A DNA stretch of 64,000 nucleotides, taken from contig NW_026946671.1 in the NCBI RefSeq assembly GCF_035222485.1, positions 1,922,001 to 1,986,000 on the forward strand, in the 5' to 3' direction. Shown in pieces: positions 53,608 to 64,000 of the stretch (within the stretch, counting starts at the first letter, position 1; each line of letters opens with the position of its first letter). The position numbers were made by a program, and so were the translations under genes. A model generated the notes under the pieces. The model saw nothing but the letters and a program-made list of their open reading frames with translations, did not search any database and was not told the origin of the DNA. Origin of the DNA: Podospora pseudoanserina (Eukaryota > Ascomycota > Sordariomycetes > Sordariales > Podosporaceae).

Positions 53608-55694
53608 AGAGCAAGAGCAGCAGGAGAAGAGGATTCTCGCCAACACCTTCCACCACCCCTCCCAATCCGCGCCCAGTATCGCGCCGATCCGTGACTGGCA
53701 GGTCCATGATTGGAATGCCGACTGCAGCTACCGTCATCGGCTCTGGATACCGGGAAAAGGGCTGGGATTATGATGAAGTAGACACCCCAAGGACACCCCG
53801 TCAGCGACACAGGGATTTTGAAAAAGGTGGTTATTTTGAAGACAGGGGCACGGCAAATCTGAAGTCGAGGTGGGACAGGACATCACAACTGCACTCTGCT
53901 GTCTTGATACCACCGCCCTCGTCGGGATATCGCCATGCCAGGTCCAGATCTCTTTCCATATCACGAACCTCACCATCAAGCAGCGTCAGTTCCTCCCCTG
54001 AGTTCTTTGGGATAGGGGGTTTTCCTCCCATGAGGACAAGTGAGCATCGCCATCGCAAGGACAACAAACACCACAACCACCATGCCCTGTCAAAAAAGCA
54101 CCACCCTCGCTCGTCACAACCACAACCTTGGTATCAGCATGATGTCGCCAGTCATTCCTCTCCCCGCGTTGCCCTTGCAGAGGCAGGTTGGCCTCTGACA
54201 ACTTCGCGGCCTGTGTCACGGTCACCGCCGACTCACGAGCCGTACGTGCAAGAGTATTCTCGGTATGGACATCATGGCAGCGCTGGGCAGAACGGGAGTC
54301 GAGAGTATCGCCCCCAACATTTCGGCGGATACGTTGCCGTTGATAATCTCCATCATTTCCCTGAAAAAAACGACCTCCGGATGGGCCTTCAACGGATGGG
54401 TCTCGCGAGCACATCCGCCTTGACCGAACCCAACACAAACCGCACCAGACGTAAAGTGACGGGGACTGCAAGGAAAAGAAGCGAATCTTCCAGTCGCGTG
54501 GCGGAGACTGATGACGGTGTCCGTGAACGACTCCCACCCACCGGGTAAGTTATTCCCTGTTGGTTTCTGTTCATAAACCAGTCACTAACATTCATGCTCC
54601 AAGACAACAATACAAAGAGGTCCACTGCCTTATTCTCACCTGGTCCTTTCATGACCTCCGAGCAGAGGATTACATGGCCCCGCCAGCAGCTGATTACATC
54701 TCCCTCGAAGACGAGAGCGAGCGCTTGATCAAAACCCTCAAGAACTACGGCTGGCAAGTCTCCGAGCACCATATCGACATGAACCGGCCCGTCGAAAGCA
54801 CCACCGCCAGACTCAACAAGTTCTGTCAGCTGGCCTCGGACGATGTCTTGTTGGTGGTGTACTACCACGGCCATGGTTCCCTTGACGAGGACAATGAACT
54901 CGTCTTTAGTAGCCACGACCACCCGGAAAACTCCGAGTGGGCCAAGAAAGCAGCTGCTGACTTGTACTCTGAGCTGCTATCTCGCCAGAATGGAGGACAC
55001 GGGCAGAACAAGGCGGCATTTGAAGCCTTGATGAAGAAGTAGTACGTTCCCTTGATTCACCTGCTGTTGCTTGTCAGTGTCGCTAACAATCACACCTTTT
55101 CACAGCGAGCGCTACCGCCCTATATCGCACCTCCCCTGGTCCACCCTCCGCCAACCTCTCCTCACCTGCCCCTCGGACGTCCTCTTCATCCTAGACTGCT
55201 GCGCCGCCGGCGGAGCCAACCTCCCTTCCTCTTCCATCCCCCAGTCCAACACCTACACCAAACACCTCTTTGCCGCCTGCGGCTTCGAGTCCTCGACGTC
55301 CGATGACATGACCGCAACCTTGTGCAACATCCTGGATGACAACGCTGCGCAGGGCGCCAACAAGACTGTTCTGACGACAAAGAGACTGCATCAATTGATA
55401 GAGGAAAGCCTCCAAAAGAAGAACAACGGGGTGGGGACCAGCCAGCCGATTTTCAAACAGCTGCTGCCGTTGGATCCGGAAAGGAAGATACACTTGCCTA
55501 ATCTGGGGAACCACCCGAAGGGGAGAGGGAGACGGAGCAGGAGGGGGAGTCAGAGCCATGCCAATATGAAGATGGTGGCGGTGAATAGGAGGGGGAGCGA
55601 GGAGAGTATGAATGGGATGATGGTTCATGGGGTTCATCATGGGATGGGAATGGTGAGGAGGGAGGGGAGCGTGAGGGGGTATGTTCTTGCTTGA
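53355..55694 (+). CDS. caspase-like (C14/metacaspase-type) protease with RS-repeat N-terminal region
   Basis: Three exons (53355-54544, 54604-55041, 55106-55694) give 738 aa. The ATG at 53355 has the context gaacATGA. The first 390 residues are disordered: a Pro-rich stretch, then a run of alternating Ser and Arg/Lys (about residues 69-90, SRSRSRSRS type), and more Ser/His/Arg-rich sequence. The caspase fold starts at about 400 with KEVHCLILTWSFHDL. The catalytic pair is His487 in VVYYHGHGS and Cys575 in FILDCCAAGG. A family-typical FAACGFESSTS and a basic tail follow. It lacks the Q-rich LSD1-like N-terminus of classical fungal metacaspases. RS repeats usually direct proteins to nuclear speckles, so a nuclear location is possible. 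It is likely involved in stress or death signalling (inference). Confidence 0.9.
53556..53625 (+). repeat. coding hexanucleotide repeat (AGCAGG)n
   Basis: About nine to eleven units of AGCAGG, the last with AAG variants, encode the Ser-Arg/Ser-Lys run of the caspase-like protein. Such a repeat can change length readily without shifting the frame. Confidence 0.85.
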
Positions 55695-56810
55695 AGAAAC
55701 ACGGGCTTCAAAGATTCAGCTTGGATGGAGTAAGGGCAAGATTGTGTTTGAATACTTTGTATTTGTGCGACCTTTGGGATTTTCTGGCGCGTTTATCAGC
55801 ATTATTCGGTTGCATGGGAAGGGAAGGGGCATGTTCAGCTTTTGGTTTTTTGTCTTTTACGGAAGTGCAATCCAGCGCCGGCGCCAGGCATCGCGCGGGA
55901 AAGGACGGGTTCTGTATAGGTAGCTTTCCTTGTCTGTTAGTATAAGCCAATGTGATAGTAGCATAGCATGTCTTTTTTTCTTTTCTTGAAGGCAACCAGA
56001 CATGATCGACTGGAAAGGTGCCCTCAGTTACTGTTCTGTCAGGGGTGAATGATGACGGTGAGCACAGGCAGTGCTCCTGCCCTGCTCTTCCTACAGCGAG
56101 TCAGCCCGGCTGGATCGTCTTATAGTGTTTCCTGGTCCCCTCGATCTCCGTGACCTCCGGGTCAGTCGACCCCCTTTTCTACCACAACAAGCTCGACGCT
56201 TACCACCACCGCCTACATCATCACCACCCAATCCCCCCACCATGGTCCCGCCAAAACCATTGTCCTCCTTTTTAAAGCCCACCCGGGGCTCCCCCCTCCC
56301 CCTTTTCACCATCCCCGCCAGCCTCAACGGTTTATGATGATGACCCTACCCCCATGAACCCCCTCAGTGTATGATCTGTTTCTTCAGTTTTCCTTCCCCG
56401 GATCAAACCACTTCTCTGGTTTGTTCTCATTGTCTTGTTCTCTCCTCATCTCAGTCTCTCATTTGATCTGTTTCTCTCACCCCGCGTTCCCCATGCAGTC
56501 CCCTCGACAGAACCTCCATCGGGACATCTAGTTCCCTTCCTCTTTTTGGTCTCCTCGCTCTGTTCAAGAGCATTCTAACCGGTACTTGGCGCACTCCCAT
56601 CCACGGCTCACCTTTACGCCTCCTCTCCAGCATTCGAAACTCTATCACCCATTTCCCCACTGAGTAGCACTCAACGTGCGTTAACAATGCAAGCTGTTCG
56701 TTTATCCCTTTCCGAAGTCCGCTTGTTTAGTGTTCCCTTTGTCCGGCGGTCGTCTGCATCTCTTTTCCCCCGGTCAACACCATACCCATCACCCCCTTGC
56801 GATCTCCGTG
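55695..56810. other. intergenic, leader of the next gene
   Basis: Pyrimidine-rich sequence from about 56140 to 56760 with many CTC/TCT runs suggests a long 5' leader. No gene is seen. Confidence 0.4.
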
Positions 56811-59800
56811 ATGCCCCTCAACCACACCACGAAGCAGGCCGCAGCCGCGGCGGCAGAGGTGGAAACACCAAAGGATTCTCCAACTAGTACTACGAACGCC
56901 CAATCACCCTTGGCAGACACGAGCCCTGCTCCGACGACCACAGCCAGCAGAAGGTCTTCTTCGTCCGATGGATACATATACCCAGACTCACCAACATTGG
57001 GCGCCACTCGGTCAAGTGGGACAGCAGGTTCAACAGGCACGAACGACGATACTGAGGAGGATAACGATAAGGGGCCCTGGGGCGTCCCGAAGGTTCACGA
57101 ATCAGTAGGAATGGCCACGCCAGTTGGGCAAGGTGAGTTCAACCATCCAACACTGAGGAAACCCGACCGCTGATTGTCGTACTCTCTCAGTTTACCCCTT
57201 ACGGCGGAGCTCACGATTCGCCACGGCCCCTCGCACCCAGTTCAAAGCCAGCCGAACTCCGCACGACCTCCCTTTCAGCAGCAGCTGTCCCCCAGTCGAG
57301 AAAGACTTGGAAGAGCTCTATATCACAGACGAATGCATCATGAGCAGCCAAGAAGAAGAATATCATTCACCGCATCAGCCGCGCCTCGAGGCTGTGAACC
57401 TTCCCGAAACCCCCCCTGACACGTCGTTCATCAACGACTACCAAGATTATACATTTATGCGGAGAGCCCAGTCAAGAGGCCTGTTTGGCATGATGGAGAC
57501 CATCACCGAGTACTCGGAGGAGTCCGAGTCGATCCACTGCGGTAAAGAAAAAGACGGCGAAGACGAGGTAGCTGTACACCCACCGCCCCTGGCCCACAGC
57601 TATTCTTCCATCACGGCCACCACCAATGTCTCTCGGCCGTCTACCAGATGCGGACGTGAACAAGAACCCCGGGAACCTCTGGACAAAAGTGAGCCGGAGC
57701 CACTGGCACTCGAGGACCGGCTCAACATGCAGGCCTATGTTCGTGCCATGGTCATCTACGGAGGCGGCGCGCCAGAAAGAACGTCGTCCATTCCCCAAAA
57801 CATCCGCTCGGCGCCAGATGATGGGTCTATTGGGAGCCTGGCCAGCATGCTCACGGCATCAGACGCCAGTCTCAGCACTGGTATCAGCACCAACCTCACA
57901 ACCCAGGAGAGTGCCGTCAGTGGGAGGTTGCGTCAAGAGCTCGACCTCATGTCTTCGGCAAGAGGAGCTCCGGCTGGCCCTGGGAGTCGACCAGCAACGG
58001 CCATTGGCAACACCGGACTCCCGGGTATCGACACCTCCAATCCTTTTGCGTTTCTTGCTCTTCGATCTAGTTCTCTTGTCAGCACCTCCACCATCACTGC
58101 CTTCAAGCCAGAACCCAAGCCAGAGGCTATTTCAGAACCTACCTCAGACACCCAGGGAGAGAAGAGGGTGCCAAAGGACTACCTCGAGGGGCAATGGAAC
58201 GTCACTCCCGCGTTTCCCGACGAGAGCATCCTCCAGTTCCTCCGGGAGCCATCCAAAGCGAAAGAGGGTCGCTCAATCAACACACCCTCACCGTCCTCCT
58301 CCAACGCTACCAAAAGAAGCACAAGCACGGTGAAGCTGTCCTCGCTCAAGGAAGATGGCGGCCCTGAAGAGATCGAGACAAAGTGGGGCTCCGAAGAGAC
58401 CCTGAAGCCGGAGCAGCCACCGGTACTCTCGTCAGCACTCCAAGATAATGTGCGTCGGTGGTACCTCGAAGAGGTCATGTTCACCCGCATCATCGCCAAG
58501 GCATCCGTCAGCATACGAGCCATGCCGGACATGTCGTACATGTTGGTCCCCGAGACGGTTCGAGCACAGATCCGGAGGCTGGGAGAGCCGCTCATCCAGT
58601 TTGGGTATGAAATCCAGAGGTACTGTCTCGAGTACATCGAGGGATATGACTTGGCGTGGGTGATCCTTCAGTGGCAGCAGTGCCAGGAGGGGCGGGATGA
58701 TACGCCCGAGGGGAACACGAAAAGGTGTCAGAGGGACAGCGCAATCGACATGTGTGACCCCCGAGGCTCGCCGGACTGGTCGCACGCGGGAAGTAGCCAG
58801 AGCAGAGCGCGGGTCTCGACGACACGGCTCCCCGCCCAGCTTCAGCTTCCGCCCGTTGAGGAAACGCCGAGGCCTGAGAAGCTGCCTAACGCCCTGGCCG
58901 TCCAAGGATGTGGCGATGTGCCATCAAACGACACCCCCAGCCTCGAGGCCGATGCTCGGTCCAACACCCCATCCTCCACCGCAAGCAGCGAAGACACCCA
59001 CGCCAGCACGACCCCATCATCCCCCGGCCCGCCTCTCAAGCCCCGCCCACGACCGCTGACCGACGAGGAAGAAGACCAGCTCGTCCGAGCCATCAACGCC
59101 GTGGTGACCGAGCTCACCCACCTGCGCGACGACCTGGACGAGATCCACGACCATCTAGCCAAAATCAAAGTCCCCCGCCTCCCCACGGCCGAAAACACCG
59201 AGGAAACCAAACAGAGCTTCCACAAGCTCTACATCGAGCTCGTCCCCCGTATCCCCACCCAAATGGACAACCTCCTCGCCCTCATGGACGAGAAGACGAA
59301 GGTCATAGCCACCATCCTCGACAGCGGACCAGAAGGCAACCCCACCATCCGCGAGATACACACCATCCCGGAAATGACCATGGCCGGCGGCCTCGGTCTA
59401 ACCTCCAACCCGTCCTCTCCCATTACCTCCCCCTTCGTGTCCTCCCCCTCGTGTCCCCTCCCTTTCCCCCTGCCCCGTGGCCCTACACGAACGAGGTGAA
59501 CCCCCCACAACCCGCCTCAGAACCCACCTCCACCACCTCCTCCACACCTCCCAAAAAACCTACCCCTTCCGCCTCGCCTTCGCCCACGCCCATTTGTACA
59601 CCCTCCGCAAACTCTACCACTGCCCCCGCCTCGACCCCTTCACCTACCGCTCCCTCTCCTCCCTCGAGTCCCGCCTCGAGCGCCTCCGGAAGCAGGACCG
59701 CGTCAACGACGGGGCCGGCCACCTCTGCGCCATGTCGCACTCCGTATTGCGCATGGCGCACGGGATCCAAAACCGTCATCGACCCCAACAACTCGACCCG

Positions 59801-59920
59801 GGAAAAGGGGGTCAGAGAGACAGTAATCGAAAAGACTCGCGACGAAGCGAGGGGGGGGGGGGGTTGGCCAACATGAGTGGGAGGTTTCTCGATCGTATCG
59901 TCGGGAAGGGGAAGGGGTGA
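56811..59920 (+). CDS. large, mostly disordered fungal protein of unknown function
   Basis: Exon 1 (56811-57132) starts at an ATG in the context gtgATGC. A GTGAGT intron ends at 57190 (CTCTCAG), and a long exon follows. It is rich in Ser, Pro, Thr and Glu. One folded-looking core lies near 58440-58700 (VRRWYLEEVMFTRIIAKASVSIRAMP, GEPLIQFGYEIQRYCLEYIEGYDLAWVILQWQQC). A second helical part is near 59060-59330 (EEDQLVRAINAVVTELTHLRDDLDEIHDHLAKI). The first frame stops at 59499 (876 aa). A +1 frame from about 59510 to 59920 continues with protein-like sequence (TYPFRLAFAHAHLYTLRKLYHCPRLDPFTYRSLSSLESRLERLRKQ). A small intron near 59400-59510 (acceptor CGCCTCAG at 59520 is one option) or a frameshift would explain this. 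No known domain is recognised. Confidence 0.75.
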
Positions 59921-60646
59921 TCGTCTCCGTGACGGAACTGGACAAAGATGTTGAGAGAAAAAGATCTGTTGGAAAGTGAGGTGGGTCGTGATCATTGAAC
60001 ATTGTCTTGAAAAGGGAGTGGATTGGGCGTATCTGCCTCCTTTTACCTTGGGCAGAAGAAGGCAGCAGAAGAGGGCCGAGTTGGGAGTTGGCTTTTTGCC
60101 CGTCTCTTTGCGTGTGGTGCTGTTCTTGTCAGGCTGTCAGGAGCTGGGGGGCAGCTGAGCAAATTAAAGACCTATCAAGGTGCGTAGGGACAGTGATTTG
60201 TAATAGCAAACAGAAAGAGGAACTGACCTGGAATGTAGAGAATAATGTCAATTCAGCACCGTACGGTATCCCTGACTTGATGTGAGATTGTTGAATACAT
60301 TGCTGTGTGCGTGATGCACAGAGGAGGCTTTAAAACAACGCCGCGACAAAACACCAAGCTAGTACAACAAGGACACATACACACATAGACAGATAGTCAT
60401 CTATACCCCATTCACAAAAACCCATGTCTTCTATCCGTGGCCGAGAAAAGCAGCGCTAAAAAGGCAACCATACACCAGACCATGCAGTAAACACCGGACC
60501 AAGCCTTGGTCAACCATGCCGAAGGAAAAAAGAATAACTAGGTCACCTGTCCGTAAAGCCCCTCGACAGAGAGCAAATGGTATAACCCAAACCCAAACCC
60601 GATCCGTCCATGCACCCATAAAGAAATGTTTGTAAATGTCCCTGCC
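59921..60646. other. convergent intergenic spacer
   Basis: 3' regions of the two converging genes. No coding frame is supported. Confidence 0.4.
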
Positions 60647-62351
60647 TCAGAGAAAGAGACCGACCCAGGCCATCTTGCTGGACACCTCCGACTCGCAATC
60701 TGGGACGTTGCATAGAGCCTTGTTCTTGCCCGGCCCGGCGCGAAAGTGGGCAGTCTTACCCTTGGCTCTGCCACGTCCTTCGTAGCAACTCTTGCAGTAC
60801 ACCTGGGAAACTAAAAGTCAGCAAAAAGAAGCAAGAGGTGGGAAGGAACAAACGGCGGGCATGACTTACGTGTCCACACTCCTTGACAGCCCAGAAGTGG
60901 TGCTCTTCATTGTCCTTCTTATTCCTCGCTCTTTTCTGGGGCGGCATGTCGGCCCTGGACTCGTCTGGGTCGTACTTGAGCTCCTCCTCACAGCCGGCAC
61001 AGACAGCCACATCCTCGCTAGCCTCTCCGGTGGCACGGGTGAAGCCTTCTCGGGCAGGCTTGGGCGGAACATGGGCGGGTTTGGGAGCGGCATGCTCTTG
61101 ACCGGCACGATGGAGTCCGTAGTTCAAATCGGGGCCATGCGCCCCGAGGGGGTTGTTGGCAGGATTCCGGCCTAGCGCTGTCACGTCGCGTAGTCCGAGA
61201 ATGCCGTGAATGCCAAACATGGCAGCCGGCTGCAGTCTGTGTTGGAGTTGGTGCACAAAGTGGCTGAAAGCGCCAGGGGCTCGGAAGGAGCCACCAGCAC
61301 CGAGATTGTCGTCCCCATCGTCGTTCACCAGGTCAACGAGAGGAGGAGGGGGGCGTGGAAAGTTGGGCCGGGCTTGGGCGCGGGCGGCATGCTGTCGGCG
61401 CGGGGGAGGGGTCGGGTCGTCCATAGTGAGGTCGATGATGTCGGCGGCGCCGGCGTTTCCGAGAAGGCTACCGTCGCTGCGGTTGAGGGAAGGCGTGCGG
61501 TGGTTCAGAGTTTGTCGGCGAGGATTGGGGTTATGGTTTGGACGCGGCTGCCGAACGTCGTCGTCATCTTGTGTCAAATCGATAACCTCAGCGTTGGCAG
61601 CTGGCGTCATGGAGCGGGTCGCCGCCATTGTGCGAGGCCGGCGCACAGGTCTTGCGACTTCCATCTCAACAAGCTGGTCCAGAAAGGCCACTTCGTCCGA
61701 GTTCAGAGAACGAAAACCAAAGCTGCTCTCCCTGTTCCCCTGCAGTTGTCCTGCGCGTCGGACTTCGGGAACCAACTGAGCGATGGGCGGCAATCGATTA
61801 GGCGAGGGTGAGGGCGAAGGCCGCTGATCAACAAAGAGAGAATCCTCACTCGACTCTCGATTTGCAGTGCTGTCGTCACTGTGGTCGCTATAGCTTTCGT
61901 CGTCGTCGTCGTCGTCGCTATCCCCAACATGCAGCAAGGCCCCCACGTCCAAATCTTCGTTGTCGAGATAGCTATCGTCGTCGACTCCGTCAAAACCGCC
62001 GCTGTCGCTGTCACCAAAAATGTGGTTCATATAATCGTCCTCGTGGTTCAGGTTTGGCTCGGCGGCGAGGTTGATGCCAAGAACGTGACGCAACTGGTGA
62101 AGGTGGTGCAGATGGTGATGCAAGTGGTGGTGTAGCTGATGCTGGAACTCTGCTTCCTCTTGTTCGGCGTGGTCGTGGTGGTGATGGTGATGGTTGTGGT
62201 GGTCGTGGTGATCGTGGTGGTCGTGGTGGTCGTCGTCGTTGTCGTAGAAGTCGAGGTCCGCGTCCAAATCAGAGTCAGAGTCGGATTCGTGGTTGTTGTC
62301 GTGGTGGTTGTCAGAAGAGTAGAACCCCAAGTCGGGAGAGCTTCTGTCCAT
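60647..62351 (-). CDS. SUMO-targeted ubiquitin-ligase-like RING protein with SUMO-interacting motifs
   Basis: Two exons (62351-60870, 60802-60647) with a 67-bp intron give 545 aa. The ATG at 62349-62351 is used because upstream frame sequence lacks a good start. Residues 41-90 are extraordinarily rich in Asp and His (HHDHHDHHD type). Three hydrophobic-acidic SUMO-interacting motifs follow: VIDLTQDDD at 256, IIDLTMDD at 305 and LVDLVNDD at 338. The C-terminal domain has C-x2-C (CAGC at 451), then ECGHVYCKSCYEG across the splice site, then LCNVPDC, a RING-like zinc pattern. Fungal relatives are annotated as cell-cycle-control or STUbL (Slx8/Rfp type) proteins that ubiquitinate SUMOylated nuclear targets in DNA repair. 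The RING spacing is not canonical, so ligase activity is likely but unproven. Confidence 0.85.
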
Positions 62352-63041
62352 AACGGCTTCAGCGCACCTTGGCAGGTCAACCAAACAATGACATTCCACG
62401 CGCCCCACTCGGTCCTCAATCCTGACGCTGTAGTGTACACTCGGGCTGCCAGAAAAGGGCTCGAGCTGTTTCTGGAATTTGGTGTATGCGTAAGGGAAAA
62501 TGTCGCCACAAGGCGCGCTGGTGGCTGTTTCTGGTGCGAGCGATGATGAGAGAAAGAGACCTCGGGCACTACGAGGGCCACAAACGCCGCTGCAAAGGCA
62601 AGCAAACAGCGCCAATAGCAACACAATTTGCCCCACTTTTGCCTGCTGCAAAGAGAAATGCCCTCAACCTTCTTTTTTTCTTTTCAGGTATATCTACTGT
62701 CTTTTAACACCTTCAACTGTGTTTAACTGTGTTTAAAAAGTCTACCAAGTGTCATTTGTGTTAGTTTCACGGTGCCAGTTACGGAGTATCTTCCAGGTTG
62801 TCCACAACCAGCATGCCTGCCAAGTATCAGTGCCTAAAGTGAATATTATCAGCAGCACACATCAACAGACACGGTCACTTTCAATGCAACAGGCAGCTAC
62901 TGTGCAGAGAGTAAAAAAATAAAATAAAAAAGAGAAAAGAATCCCATTGCTGGTTTTTCAGGCGCCACCGAAAAGCAAAACTAAACAAATATCTGCACTA
63001 TACTACAAGCTCACAGATTCTCCAATGTTCACCCTTCTCCT
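62352..63041. other. intergenic between STUbL-like gene and PRP19
   Basis: It holds the promoter of the STUbL-like gene and the 3' region of PRP19. An in-frame extension of the STUbL-like gene runs to 62651 but looks like leader sequence. Short tandem TTTAACTGTG occurs near 62716-62740. Confidence 0.4.
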
Positions 63042-64000
63042 CTATGCACTCTCCTTGAGCACCGAGACCACACCCTCCTTGTTGACCGTCACCAGAGACT
63101 TCGCATCTATTCCCCAGCGGATAGCCGTGCCTGGTACGCTCGTCCTGAGTGGTTCGGACCACGCCTTAGCCTTCTTCAGATACATTTGCACCGTGACGCC
63201 AGTGGACCCAACTGTCGCGAGGTACTGCCCAGTGCGGTCCCACGCAAGAGACTGCGCATCGCCCGTCTGGAGCTCCTTGGCCTTGGCCGCATCACCCTCT
63301 TTCCGCAGGTCGAAAATGGTAACCGTCTGCTGGCCCTTGCCCGTTGCCGCAAACCAGTACCCATTCTCGGAGAACACCAGCGCCTGGACAGGAGCCCCAA
63401 GGTGAAAGTTGACAACCTTGACGCCATCCTTGGTGTGGAAGACATTAATATCTCCCGCCTGTGTGCCAGCAGCAAGAAAGTGGCCGTCGGGGTGGAAGGC
63501 ACAGGATGTCAGAGCTGGTGAATTGGTCAGTAACTTTTGTTTTGGTATATAGCGAATGGGGGGGAAACATACCAGCATCCGTGTAGCCTCGAGACACCTG
63601 TTGCAGTGTCTCAAGATCGTAAAAGACAAAGCTCTTGTCAACGCCAACCGAGGCCAGGATACGGCCACCGGGGTGGACAGTGAGACCAGTGACTGCACCG
63701 GCGTGTACGTGGAATGAAGCAACCTCGCTGCCGCTGTCCAACACCTTGACCGAGCCCTTGGAGGTACCCAGGATAACCTTGCTTCCCGTCCACACCGTAC
63801 ATGTCACTGGCTCACCGATATCCAGCGAGCGCTCCACTGTGTTGCCCTGAATGGAATAGATATCGGCCTTGCCATCCAACCCGCCAATGACAGCATACTC
63901 AGATTCGACATCGAGGGAGGAGGCTTGCGAGACGGAGAGATCGGTGTGCCCAGTTTGCTGGAAGGCTGAGACTTCGTCTGGGGTGGCCCAGTTCTCTGGG
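63042..64000 (-). CDS. PRP19: pre-mRNA-processing factor 19, C-terminal WD40 part (partial)
   Basis: The gene enters from beyond the right edge. Two exon parts are visible (from the edge to 63573, and 63514-63042) with a 58-bp intron. The chain is a WD40 propeller: SLDVESEYAVIGGLDGKADIYSI, GAVTGLTVHPGGRILASVGVDKSFVFYDLET, TSCAFHPDGHFLAAGTQAGDINVFH, GAPVQALVFSENGYWFAATGKGQQTVTIFDLRK, DAQSLAWDRTGQYLATVGSTGVTVQMY, and a last strand ending in VNKEGVVSVLKESA. The order and wording fit the substrate-binding propeller of PRP19, the U-box ubiquitin ligase of the NineTeen spliceosome complex. The U-box and coiled coil would lie outside the window. Confidence 0.9.

Noticed and set aside
53546-53737. 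Poly-leucine minus-strand frame
   Set aside because: It is the antisense of the (AGCAGG)n coding repeat.
58908-59876. 322-codon Pro/Arg/His-rich frame
   Set aside because: It is an off-frame reading of the disordered-protein gene with low-complexity composition.
61210-62546. Long plus-strand frames, including a Val-rich 135-codon one
   Set aside because: They are antisense readings of the Asp/His-rich part of the STUbL-like gene; the Val run comes from GTGGTG codons opposite CAC.
1-64000. tRNA or rRNA genes
   Set aside because: I saw no cloverleaf-like A and B boxes or conserved rRNA stretches by eye; a tRNAscan-SE run would be needed to exclude a tRNA.

Overview
The window looks like nuclear DNA of a filamentous ascomycete, most likely a Sordariomycete close to the Sordariales. 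The grounds are short introns (about 54-130 bp) with GTANGT donors, CTRAC branch points and YAG acceptors; long intergenic spaces; interstitial TTAGGG-type telomere boxes; an AT-rich, TpA-rich island that looks mutated by RIP; and fungus-restricted families (HeLo, 2EXR, SAT4-type rhodopsin-fold membrane proteins, DUF2855, DUF3445/HODM, Dal5-like permease). I found no sign of bacterial or organellar sequence.

Layout. 1-5.3 kb: two decayed minus-strand genes, an intact 2EXR-domain gene, a tiny membrane protein and an acyl-protein-thioesterase-like gene broken by a frameshift and a stop. 5.9-7.9 kb: a secreted papain-type protease fused to a lectin-like propeller. 10.1-17.3 kb: two secreted berberine-bridge-type FAD oxidases on either side of a HeLo/Rho-GTPase fusion gene, then a GPI-anchored acidic peptide. 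17.8-19.3 kb: a repeat island (MITE-like fragment, AT-rich DNA, and a pair of about 200 bp inverted repeats). 19.4-29.5 kb: HODM-type haem oxidase, a secreted Lys/Gly-repeat protein, an LRR-like protein, a luciferase-domain membrane protein and a DUF2855 protein. 30-39 kb: a MITE, a Dal5-like transporter, a rhodopsin-fold membrane protein and a flavin monooxygenase. 40.6-43.6 kb: weak or decayed genes and a second MITE. 43.7-47.6 kb: kynureninase and indoleamine 2,3-dioxygenase, head to head. 48.2-64 kb: NmrA-like protein, PIP-box protein, caspase-like protease with an RS-repeat tail, a large disordered protein, a SUMO-targeted ubiquitin-ligase-like protein and the C-terminal half of PRP19.

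How the genes relate. The clearest functional unit is the divergent BNA5/BNA2-like pair of tryptophan-kynurenine catabolism. The right end (PIP-box protein, STUbL-like protein, PRP19) is a housekeeping/genome-maintenance neighbourhood. The left two thirds is accessory: secreted oxidases, proteases and small secreted proteins, decayed genes and repeats. The most unusual architecture is the HeLo-Rho fusion: a membrane-killing-type N-terminal domain joined to a Rho-like G domain with altered nucleotide-binding motifs. It would fit a fungal incompatibility or regulated-cell-death factor, which is inference.

Limits. All intron positions and starts are read by eye from splice consensus and family sense. 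Family names come from motif recognition, not from database searches.
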